A stretch of DNA of 64,000 nt. Source: Notamacropus eugenii (Eukaryota > Chordata > Mammalia > Diprotodontia > Macropodidae). The stretch is from the NCBI RefSeq assembly GCF_028372415.1, contig NC_092878.1, positions 137,428,250 to 137,492,249 on the forward strand, in the 5' to 3' direction. Numbering within the stretch: position 1 is the first letter of the stretch; every line of letters starts with the position of its first letter. The translations under genes and the position numbers were made by a program. Under the pieces are notes generated by a model. It was not told where the DNA came from. It worked only from the letters and a program-made list of their open reading frames with translations, and did no database searches. Below are positions 45,341 through 64,000 of the stretch, piece after piece.

Positions 45341-46150
45341 TATTTTCATGGTTTGCAGCCTCACTGCACAGAAAGAGGACACTGATCCATGCAGCAAGAG
45401 GCAGGCCCATTAGAACCAGGTCTGAATCAGTTCCACAGACCTACCTATGCTCAGTGCCTTCATGAAAAAGAAATGGTGAGGAATCTCATGGGGTTGATTG
45501 GTCACAAAGGGTTTCTTTCCCAACCCTTTCCTCCCCCCTTTGAACTGCATATCATTGGAGACGTTGCATATTGATTGATTAAGAGCACAATCGGAGCATA
45601 ATAAGGGCACAACCCACCCTCCTCAAGTCAATGACCATTTTTCAGTTTTTCTCAGATTAAGTGGATAATAAAGTACAATGAGACATAGCTTGATAACAAT
45701 TACTTGGTTATCTGCTCTCCATAATCTTTAATTTTCACACACCTATAATGTAGCAAGTTATAGGGTGTAAATATAAAGTGACCTTTGAAATTAATAAAAT
45801 ATCTTTGGCAGATCAAAGTAGTCTTCTATTAAACAACTCTAGGAAAACATCTTTTTATCTGCCTAGGCCTCTCCTATGTTGGCCCAAACCAGGTTCTTTT
45901 AAGGCTCAATAGAACTATTCAACATGCGTACTTCCCAGGGAGATTTGGAGGAGCAAATGAGATGTTTGTATTAGTACTTAAGCACATAGACACTTAATCC
46001 TTCCTTCCCTATTCTTTCTTCCTCTCTCCCTCTCATCCTTCCTTCCCTCAAGGGTTAAATCATTTATCAGAGAAAGTAGAAATAGTTTTCTTAAGTATTT
46101 GAGCTGTACCATCTTGCTGATACCCTAGGCCTCAGACTTGGCATCATGCT
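45340..46150. other. Intergenic DNA after C4orf17
   Basis: No gene or clear repeat. Open frames at 45389-45610 on both strands have no support. Confidence 0.45.
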
Positions 46151-46159
46151 ATCATACAA

Positions 46160-46465
46160 GGGGAGCTAGCAGGGGCTCTAGAGGACATTTTGTCTAATCC
46201 CCTCATTTTACAAGTAAATAAAACTCACTGAAGTTATGACTTGTCCAAGGTCATGCAAGGTCAGTGAGAGAGGCAGCTAGGTGGCACAATGGACCAAATT
46301 CTGCCTCAGACACTTAATAGCTGTATGACCCTGAGTAAGTGACTTAAACTGTCTACCTCAGTTTCCTCATCTGTCATTATGGGGATAATTAGAGTAACTA
46401 TTTCCCAGGGTTGTTGAAAGGATAAAGTGAGATATTTGTTGAGTGCTTTGCCAACCTTAAAAGTA
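46160..46465. mobile_element. Reversed MIR-like piece abutting a forward tRNA-head SINE
   Basis: 46160-46262 reads cccctcattttacaagtaaa, cttgtccaaggtcatgcaag (reversed type). 46266-46465 begins gaggcagctaggtggcacaa and passes cctcagacacttaatagctg to cagggttgttgaaaggataa. Confidence 0.75.
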
Positions 46466-46639
46466 GGAATCCAGGCCCTCTGTCTCCAAAGTCAACATTC
46501 TGATTCACTTCCATCATACTTCTCACTTCCTCCCAACTGGGAGGTACACAATAAGACCACATCAACAGTAATTGCTTCATATCAAGCAAGACAATAGCTA
46601 TTACTGCAAGAAATCTATGGATCACCATCCTTAAGGAAT

Positions 46640-46890
46640 ATTGATACAAAATTAGCAAATAAAAGCAAATAAACTAATGTATTTTTAAAAATTGCTTTAG
46701 CTCAATTGGACTTATATCCAGCATGTAAGAATGCTTTAATATTAGGAAAATTATCATCACATATTAATAACAAAATAAAAATCACGTTTCTAACAATAGA
46801 TGTGAAAGAACTATTAGGCAAAATAGAACATTTATTTAAGAGGGCCTTTTCTGAATATAATCAAAAGAATCTATCAAAAACTAAGCACTA
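46640..46890 (+). mobile_element. L1 ORF2 fragment
   Basis: Wording such as gatacaaaattagcaaataa and attaataacaaaataaaaat resembles an internal L1 ORF2 part between endonuclease and reverse transcriptase. Confidence 0.5.
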
Positions 46891-46899
46891 GCACTGGAA

Positions 46900-47975
46900 T
46901 ACCATAGTAGGGAATCAGGGGGCAGCATAGTATATATAGATGTAGACCCCAGCAGAGTAAGGACGGCCCTGGACAACTGAGAAGGTAGGTCTGCTTACCG
47001 TAATATGGAACTAATGAGGTGGTCACTCATTGTCACCAGTAGAGTACACAGTGGTCATTGGACACTCGCAAAGAAGTTATGGGGGCCAAAAGGCAGTGCT
47101 ATTGCTTTTCAGTGACAGAGGGAGATAAAATTGCTTACCCATCTCTACAAGACGGCAGGCCCTCGGCAGATTTAACATCTCCTATTCCCCCACCCCACCA
47201 ATTATGGAACTCTCAGGGAGAGAGGAGCTCAGGCTGGTGGCTCAGAACAGAGTGATTCTTGGTTTTGACCCTGGCATGGACAGGATATATGCAAGAGGAA
47301 AAGGACCCTACCTATGATGACTGGGGAATGGGTCAAAAGTCCAATCATCTGTACTGCAACCCTGGTGCTGCTCCCACTCCTGCTAATCCTCCCTTTATAC
47401 TTAGTGAATTACAAAGATCTGATGCCACTCACTACATGGATCTGATAAGACTGAAGATTCTCTCTTTCTGAAGTGGGGTGGCAGAGTCTGAGGTTCCTGG
47501 TCTTTGTTCTCCATACTCTGTCACTCCTTACATTGCTTGTTTTCTTTTTTTGGATTGTTTTAGTTATTTCTGTTGTTTTCATTACACCATTGCTGCAAGG
47601 TTAGGGTTGGTCCAATAATGGTACCAGAGCCGCTAAAATGGTGGAAGTAAGTTGTCTCCAAGAAGAGTGGTGTGTAGGAGTAACATCTGATATACAGGAT
47701 AGGCTAGTTTTCCCTTTAAAAAGGCATTGAAGTCATCCCTGAGATTTAAATGGTGCAGGGACTAAAATTCCTGTTGGCCTAATGAAAAATGTCAGCACTC
47801 TGAGTCATTGGCTTTTCCTTCAGGCTTTTGATTGGCAGATGAGCATGGCCAACAAAGGGCCAGGAAGTTATGGCCAATAGAATCAATTCTGTACCTTTGC
47901 TGAATAGTCCTTTCTCTTCTCAGGTAAGTAAACTTCCTTTGATTAACTCATTTCATGTCTCTCTCAAACCTGATC
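46900..47975 (+). mobile_element. Possible endogenous retrovirus 3' remnant (env end plus LTR-like part)
   Basis: A hydrophobic, membrane-anchor-like stretch near 47365-47405 precedes a purine-rich run and an LTR-like part with attggcagatgag and a U5-like ending near 47930-47975. The layout fits env C-terminus then 3' LTR, but no part is certain. It is broken and old. Confidence 0.3.
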
Positions 47976-48239
47976 TACCACACTGACCTGTCTGGAAAAC
48001 TCCAAATCATCCCTTTCAGAAACAAAGAATTTGAAAGATTTTTGCTTATTCATGGTTGAATCACTCCCATAGAATTTTAAAAAAATATGATTATCTAATG
48101 TAATTTAGAGACTCTATCACTCAAATTGTTAAATAATTGTTAAATAACACAATTCATTTAGAGTAACAAAAGGTCTAGAAAATCCCAAGGGAAATAATAT
48201 GGGAAAAAAGAAATGCACCACATTTCAAACTCTATCTAA

Positions 48240-48795
48240 TCTCTCCACTCTACATCTTTCTCATAGACAGAAGCTGACATTCCTAAGGCACAAGTATGAG
48301 CCTGTTTCTCTGCTGTTTTAAGTCTCAGTGGCTTCTTATTACCCCAGGTAAAATACAAACTCCTCTGGCATTTCAAACCTTCCACAGTCTGGCTATCTCT
48401 CCAGACTGATTCCATATTGTTGACGCACACATATTCTCTATTCCAATCAAAGTGGGGAGCAACATTCTCTGCATGATGTTACACTTCCTTTGTCCCTTCA
48501 CTTGCATTGGCTATCCCCCACGCCTGGAAAACTCAATCACTTCTTGGAATTCTCAGTTCTCTTCATGGCTGAACTCATACCACCTCCTTAGAAGAGACCT
48601 TTTTCATTCCCCAGTTGTTAGCACCCACAAATTACTTTTATTTCACCATGTTCTCCTTTTTCAGTTTTCCACCCCGGTGGAATAGAACTTCCTTGAGGAC
48701 AGTCAGGGACTGTTTTATTTTTGTCTCTGTACCCCCGGTCCCAAGTACAGATCCTGATACCCAGTAGGTTCTTAACAAATGCCTACTGAATTGTT
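48240..48795 (+). mobile_element. L2 LINE 3' end, about 550 bases
   Basis: Ordered L2 hallmarks: aaatacaaactcctctggca, atttcaaaccttccacagtc, tctcttcatggctgaactca, gaacttccttgaggacagtc, acccagtaggttcttaacaa. This is the best preserved L2 in the window. Confidence 0.75.
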
Positions 48796-48824
48796 TTCAC
48801 TCCATCAAAATTTTTTCCTACTGG

Positions 48825-50165
48825 TTAAAAAAGAGAAGTGATCAGTGTAATAAATTAGATAAACAAGACCCAGAAGCAACTCAACACAAAAGCTCACTAT
48901 TTGATAAAACTAGAGACCAAACAACTGTGAGAATTTCTTATCTACAAGAACTATTGGGAAAACTGGGAGAAAAGCAGGTTAGCAGAAAATAGAGTAAGAA
49001 CAACTTCTTACAGCACATGAAGCTGAAAATGACTAAGTGACTCAAACATAAGATACCACTTTTTAAGAAAGGAAGTGGTACCTTTTGGATCTATGGCTGG
49101 GGGCAACTTATAACAAAATATATAGGGGATCACAAAAGGTCACCTTGGTTATACAAAATTTAAAAAGACTTTGTATAAACAAAATAAATGCGGTTAAAAT
49201 AGGACAAGAAATTTTTGAATGGGGGAAATATTTTCATCAAATATCTTTTATAAAAATGTGATATCCAAGATTGAGAATTGTTACAAATATATAAAATCAA
49301 AAACATTTTCCCAGTAAAGTGGTGAAAGTTTTCAAGAGTGAATAGTTTTCAAAAGAATTGCAAACTATCAAAATCACATGAAAATAATATTCTAAGTTAC
49401 TAATGAAGAGGAATGATAATTAAAACAAACTCTGAGATTTTACCCTACACTCATCAAATTGGCAATGATGGTAAAAGTTGGAAGTCGTTGAAGGTTCCAT
49501 GAAAAGATATAGAGCTGTCAAATGGTCCAAAGATTCTGGAAGACAATTTGGAATTAGTGAGAAAACATGTTTGACTTGGTGATTCTACTACTAGGTAACG
49601 TATTACCAAGAGGTTGAAAGCAGAAAAATTCCATCTATACCAAAAATATTGATGGCAGCATGTTTTGTGGTAGCTAAGAACTGGAAACAAAGCAGAAATC
49701 CACTGAATGGGGAATGTCTGATTAACTGCTGGTGTGTAAATATAAGGGAGGAGGTAGTGTGGAAAGGTTTTGGAGTTAATGGATCTGAGTTCCAATCACA
49801 TCGTGAATATTTACTATTTGTGAGACATCGGCCAAGTTACGTAACCTTTCTTGCCCTGTTTTCTTCTCTGTAAAATGAGATGGCCTGAGGTCTCTACCAG
49901 TTCTGAATCTGTATTTCTATGGTCCTAAACTCAGAGAAGCATAGAAAGACTTCTATTGCACTGATACAGCACGAATCAGGTAGAACCAGAACCATATATA
50001 AATAATAAGTATAATGACGTACATGAAAGAAAATCACGAATAGGCAGGTGAACTGAGATTAATTTCAGTGATCAAGCTTTATCCTGGAGAACAGATGGTG
50101 AAACATATTTCCCTCCTTTTGGTAAAAAGATGGGAACTATAGAATGTTCGATACACTGTCAAATG
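48825..50165 (+). mobile_element. L1 LINE ORF2 end to 3' end, with an inserted SINE
   Basis: The order is intact: aaaagctcactatttgataa, aaattggcaatgatggtaaa, tctggaagacaatttggaat, gtggtagctaagaactggaa, then after the SINE aggtagaaccagaaccatat and ggaactatagaatgttcgat. The sequence is strongly diverged. Confidence 0.75.
49765..49925 (+). mobile_element. MIR-type SINE inside the L1
   Basis: Contains gttaatggatctgagttcca, gtaacctttcttgccctgtt and tctctgtaaaatgagatggc, flanked on both sides by L1 sequence. Confidence 0.7.
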
Positions 50166-50335
50166 CAGACCCAAACTCCCTTCCCTGACCACACCTTACC
50201 TGTATGTCTAGTCTTTTCCTATTCCAACATAAGGTCCTCAGAGAAGAGGCTGTCTTTTTTCATGTTTTCATACCCAAGGCTGAACATATAGTCTGGGCAC
50301 ATCATGCTTAATCGATGTGGCTTCATTCACTCTAG
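50165..50335 (+). mobile_element. L2 LINE 3' fragment
   Basis: Contains cttccctgaccacaccttac and catacccaaggctgaacata, an L2-type ending, directly after the L1 3' end. Confidence 0.5.
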
Positions 50336-50689
50336 AGATGATTAAGAAGTAAAGAGACTTTTCTAAGGTCACACTGCTAGTTAGGAGCAAAACTAGGTCT
50401 ACATAGAATTTATAGAGGAAACAACTGGGGAGTGATTCATGAATCATGATCTCCCTTCCCTTTTCCTCCCCAACACCAATAAATACTATGGAAAGAAACA
50501 AAAGGATGGAGCTGACAAACTGTTAACTTTTGAAATAGTTTTGGGCAAAAATCTACCAAGTCAATGAGCTGTTCAAAGGCCAAAGTGTTGGAGTCTTGCT
50601 TGGGGAAAAGTTAAGACATAAACTGCTACGTAACTGGCTCCCCACAGTTATTTTCCTACATTGGGATGTAACCCCAACTCATTTGGGAA

Positions 50690-50915
50690 AGTAAGAGTGG
50701 CTAGATCTGGGTTAATGGGTGTTGCCTCAGGAAAGACCTTAGCTTAAAAAGGCCAAGGTCTCTCACTGCATCTGCGGCCATCTCCAGTCATCTTGAGCGA
50801 TGTCCTTCCACTGGACCCAGATGACAGGCCTACCTCACTTAAATCCAATTCACTTGCAAGCCATGTTATCACCCCTCTGATGTCATCAGTCCTCTTCAAA
50901 AACAAAGAACAACAG
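50690..50915 (+). mobile_element. Composite SINE (WSINE/WALLSI-like)
   Basis: Contains gttaatgggtgttgcctcag, ggccatctccagtcatcttg, cctcacttaaatccaattca, cagtcctcttcaaaaacaaa. Confidence 0.75.
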
Positions 50916-51059
50916 AAATGCTGGACAGACTGCAGAAGGGAGTGTCTATGAATCTGAATACTAACCTGACCAGGACTTTTAGTGCTGGTGGTAAAGTATG
51001 GCTGAACTTTCTTTTCCCCTCTTTGTACAAGGGTTAGCTCACTGGGGAAAGGAGGACAC

Positions 51060-51190
51060 ATCAATCAATAACCAATCAACCTTCATTAAGCCTTCTATGT
51101 TACAGATGCTGTGCTAAGTGCTGGAGATACAAAAACAGGGAAAAGACAGTCCCTATCCTCAAGGAATGTATAATCTAGTAGGAAATGAAG
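51060..51190 (+). mobile_element. L2 3'-end fragment
   Basis: Contains ttacagatgctgtgctaagt, gctggagatacaaaaacagg and ccctatcctcaaggaatgta. Confidence 0.7.
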
Positions 51191-51261
51191 TAATGCGAAA
51201 GCAGAATGCAATTTTAGCCTTCTTCTTTCCCTCTCCCTTTCCTTTCTAGTTAAGGCCCATT

Positions 51262-51455
51262 AAATACAAGGATTCTTAAACTCTTTGAGTATCATGGACC
51301 CTTTGGGCAGACTGTTGAACCCTATGGGCTCCTTCTCAGAATAATGTTCTTAAATGCATAAAATAAAATATATTGCATTACAAAAGAAACTTATTATATT
51401 CAAAGTTACTTTTTAAAAAACCTTCAAGTTTATGAATCCCAGGTTAAGAAACTCG
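51262..51455. mobile_element. MITE-like DNA element, copy 2
   Basis: It aligns with 37173-37343 (cagaataatgttcttaaatg, ttatattcaaagttac) and has imperfect terminal inverted repeats: ggattcttaaactctttgag at the left and gaatcccaggttaagaaact at the right. Confidence 0.55.
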
Positions 51456-51459
51456 ACAC

Positions 51460-54000
51460 TAAAAGATCTGAAAAAAAGCAGATCCAATATATGGGAAGGA
51501 TTATCAAGTCAACCAGAAGGGAAAACTATAAAAACAAACACCAAATCTCATTAATTTTTTTTCTCTTTCAAAGTGTTGTATATAGTTTAAGAGAGCAATG
51601 AGTAGAAAGGGCAACTATATTATATGGGATTAGTGTCATCCAGCATCACCTGTGAGGAAGATGAGCACTTTAAATGTTTGAACTGTCCACTTTTGTCCTC
51701 AATAATGGGAACTTCTACTGATGCAGCTTGTTTAATTTCATCCTCAAAAAAAAAAAGCGGCTCTCCCACATAAACAAGCATGTTTTAGCTATTTATATCT
51801 GGAACACTAGGAGATTATTTCATAGATTTTAGTAGAGACATACAAGTTAGTTTTTAATTGTGAATTATATGTATGGCATATACACACGTAACTATTGTCT
51901 TTGTATGTAATACAACACCTTCATTATATTAATAAGGTTATAAAATATAATTGTATAATTAGGTGTATAAACGGTTATTTGTGTATTATCCTTCATATGT
52001 TGTCTGTATATACATATATTTATATTAGCCAGCAACGCTGACAAGGTGATCTCTATTTAGACACATGTGTATCTAAATGTGTCTAAACATGACATGTGTC
52101 CCATACCCATTTCAAATGTGACCAGAACTTGGTGGCAGAATTTATAAGAAGATACAATGGAGGGAAGCAAAGATGGTAGAAAAGCTGCCAGCAGAAGATC
52201 CTTTACTTTCTAAATCTGGTAAACCAAGTCAAAGTCAAAATGAACCTTTTGAAGACAGATGTCAAAACTCACAGCCACATCTGAATAAATTTAAGTAATA
52301 ACCAAATGTACCCTAGTAATTCTCACTTGTAGCAAGAATGAGGAGACCTGAGATAGCTCTGTTACTCATTTGAAAAAACAAACCAAATAAACTGTGAGCC
52401 TTTTGACCTGCCAACCTGGCACTTTTTGCTAAATGTCTTGTAGACTTCTGAGGAAGATGTCTGAGTGAAGCTTCCAGGGAAACCCTGCACTTCCACCTCT
52501 ACTCAACACCTCAAAAACAGGGCCCCTTAGGAGAAAAGCCAGGAAACCTAACAAAGCAGTGGTCACTGAAAAATACCATGGAAGCAATGGGATTCAAAAA
52601 CATGAACACAACAAAACGTACAAAGTCATAGGACAGAAAAATTAGAAGAATATGTGAGAACTAGTCAGAAAGAGTTGAACTGGAAAATGGGATGAGAAGA
52701 CGTGATATAAGAATAGATGTATGCTCCAAAAGGCACAATGAAACCAAAAAATCTGAACGTGATATTTCATGAAATCCCAGGTGAAAGCTTCCCACAAGTA
52801 TTGGCACCAAAGTGCAAAGTACCTACAGAGAAGCCACAGGTTAGAAACAGAGTTAGCACCATTAGAGAGAATTATTAGAGCTATTTCAACATGATTTGGT
52901 GGTGGGAAAAAAATTCCTTTTTCACATGCATGTGTATGTGTGTATCTGTGTGAACATACCCTGAATCTGTGACTGTGAAGCTCCCCAGAATTCCCAGGTC
53001 AAAGAAGAAATCTTACAAACAACTACAAAATGAAATAGGGCATATGATAAAGAACTCCACTTGTAATGTCAGGATTTATCAATAAGAAAAGAAAGGGATT
53101 AAAAAACATCAACTAAAAACCTAAGAAAAAGACCACACCCAATAATTAGTTATCCTATCCAGATGAGTGTTCAGAAACTGACAACTTGCAAGCATTCTTC
53201 CTGAGGAATCCAAGGTTGTTTAGGGCCTTTCAAAGGCAAACCCAGCAAAGGAAACTCAATTGGACTTCAAAAGGGCAAGATCACAAGGCAGAGGAAGAAA
53301 AGACCTAGGACCCTTCAGAGCCCCAGTATCTCTGGGATCAAATAAGGGAGAGAAAGAAGTCAAACTGGATTGCAGATTGAAAAAGCATTAAAAAAAAAAA
53401 AATTCCTCAAGGAAGAAGATGGAATAAAGCTATTCAGACACTGAGGCGAGGGGTAGATTGAGTAGGGATCCCACGAGCCCCCCTCTTCACTGGGCTGGTC
53501 AAACAACAATTTAAAAAATGATACTAAAAAGACCAGTGTGGTACAAAGAAAAGGAGGGAAGTGTGGCAGTGGGTTGGGTCAGGCAAGGGGAGGGGGAGGG
53601 TTTTAAACATAGGTTAGAAGATACCGAGGATAGGTTAAAGAAAGAATAAAAAGCGCCGAACGTGAGGAGCCGCATCAGTGATGGGAGAGGAAGAGGAGCA
53701 GCCTGCGACCTATCATCCCAAGCCACAAACACTATAAAGACCTGGGGACAATTTTTTTCCCTTTGAAAAAGGGTGGGAGGAAGAAGGGAAGAGAAGAATA
53801 ATTACATCAGGATTTGATGGAGAGAAAGGGAAACTCAAAAATTCTAAAAAGTAACCCAAGGACATACAAGATCCCAGATGAACCTAAGCCCATCCCCCAA
53901 GCAGAGCATCCGGGGGCTTCCCGAGGGTTCCCAGATTACTCTGCTGCCATGGCAGAACTTAGACGACAGACAAAACGATCACTGAGCACTGAGGGAGTGA
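51460..54000. other. Intergenic, no gene recognised
   Basis: It holds a perfect 11-base inverted repeat at 52056-52087 and otherwise unassigned sequence. Part of 52440-53420 is A-rich and may be an old LINE, but I could not place it. Open frames at 53511-54155 have no family. Confidence 0.4.
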
Positions 54001-54402
54001 TAACAACAGTCACAGCTGACATTTATACAGAGCTTGAAGGTTTACAAAGCACTTTACATCTGTGGCACAGGAGCCACTGCTACAGCCATTTGACAGATGA
54101 GGAAACAGAACCAGACCAAGGTCAGAGGACTTGCCCAGGGTCACAGAATCAGTAAGGGTCTGAGGCAGGATACAGACTCGTCTATTCCTGTATGCTCCGT
54201 TTGTATAATGATCAATCATTAAGTATTAATTCTTTAGGCACTCATTTTCTGAACTGTTGAAGATAAAGGGAAAAATGTGCCATCTTTCAGTTAATCTTCA
54301 AAGAACTTTCCAATTTAGAATCAGTAGTATAACTAAATAAAGAGTGTAACAGAAATGCAGGCTTCCTTTCTGATGCCGGATGCCAGTTGCCACTGTTCAG
54401 GG
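53700..54402 (-). other. Presumed TRMT10A 3' UTR region, no clear polyadenylation signal
   Basis: Downstream of the stop codon on the - strand I see no AATAAA or ATTAAA within about 600 bases. Part of the stretch (54005-54190) is a SINE-type repeat. The true 3' end may use a variant signal or lie further left. Confidence 0.3.
54005..54190 (-). mobile_element. CORE-SINE, reversed
   Basis: Contains gcttgaaggtttacaaagca, catttgacagatgaggaaac and gacttgcccagggtcacaga. Confidence 0.75.
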
Positions 54403-63376
<8,974 letters not shown>

Positions 63377-64000
63377 CTAAAGTTGGTTAATGAAAAGCAA
63401 TTTCTCTTGTCATATAAGTAAATAAATAAGGCAAGGACAAGAAAACAAGTGAGCTAACATTTGAGAGCTTTTGTTGACAAGGATGTGAAGCGATGAAAGA
63501 AATCTAAATATTTCTACACAAATACCATCTGTGTCTAAAATTTTGTTTCTTCTTAATACTACTAGCTCAGTGGCTATTCTACATTAAATGTTCTTCATTT
63601 TACCCTTACAGACACCTCAGGTTGTGGTTTTCCCACACCAGTCAGCAGAATAGTGATATTCTCTATAATGTGTACAGGGCTTATGGGAGAAATTTTTTAT
63701 GATAATACTTTCCAACTAAGATATCAAAGATAAAATCACATATATTTCAGGTCAAAAATAACTACATGTGACTACATTAGGAGGACATAAAATGAGCTCT
63801 ACTTCTTTTATTCCATTGCCCAAACTTCACACAGTTCTCTATTCCCTCAGGGGCACTCCATACCCCCAGATTACTTAAGCCAGAATTTACATGTTCTTAA
63901 TGCTACATTTCAAATGTTTTGCGGCCAAATTATCTTGATAAATAGTGATTTGGAAATGGAGGAGAAAGGCTGATTTTCAAACAACTGTCTTTTTCTTAAT
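63377..64000 (-). other. TRMT10A intron reaching the window edge
   Basis: No exon encoding the missing N-terminal part was found here, so that exon lies further right. Confidence 0.6.

Noticed and set aside
53814-54155. 113-codon frame on the + strand
   Set aside because: Its second half is a reversed SINE and its first half matches nothing known.

Overview
The window reads as vertebrate nuclear DNA, most likely from a marsupial. Coding sequence is sparse and split into short exons with GT/AG borders. The rest is intronic and intergenic DNA filled with L1, L2, tRNA/CORE-type SINEs and a composite SINE whose wording I recognise from marsupial genomes. I cannot name the species. Family and orthology calls rest on remembered consensus and human sequences; no search was run.

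Two host genes are supported, arranged tail to tail. (1) An orthologue of human C4orf17 on the + strand has eight coding exons from 22801 to 45046. They join in frame to 334 codons plus a stop, and a polyadenylation signal lies at 45313. (2) The 3' part of TRMT10A, a tRNA m1G9 methyltransferase, lies on the - strand. Six coding exons run from 63376 down to the stop at 54403; the N-terminal exon or exons lie beyond the right edge. The same pair lies in the same orientation on human 4q23, with MTTP next beyond TRMT10A, so this is a conserved synteny block.

Layout: 1-6430 is a pile of L1 pieces in + orientation, including a 5' UTR/ORF1 half and an ORF2-to-3'-end half. 6430-22700 is intergenic DNA with L2, SINEs, a large GGAA tract, a TA-rich tract and two LTR fossils of one family in opposite orientation. 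22700-45340 is the C4orf17 gene; its largest intron (29418-37512) holds a triplet repeat, two L1 3' ends in opposite orientation and a broken retroviral pol fossil. 45340-54400 is the intergenic space between the two 3' ends, with L2, L1 and probable ERV remnants. 54400-64000 is TRMT10A, with a mariner-type MITE and an unusual hairpin in its introns.

The two genes are not known to work in one pathway. TRMT10A modifies guanosine 9 of tRNAs. C4orf17 is an uncharacterised protein. I found no undescribed system such as a CRISPR array or novel gene cluster. The most informative observations are the complete exon model of a fast-evolving orphan protein, several nested transposon insertions, the inverted LTR pair, and the intronic hairpin next to a TRMT10A splice donor.
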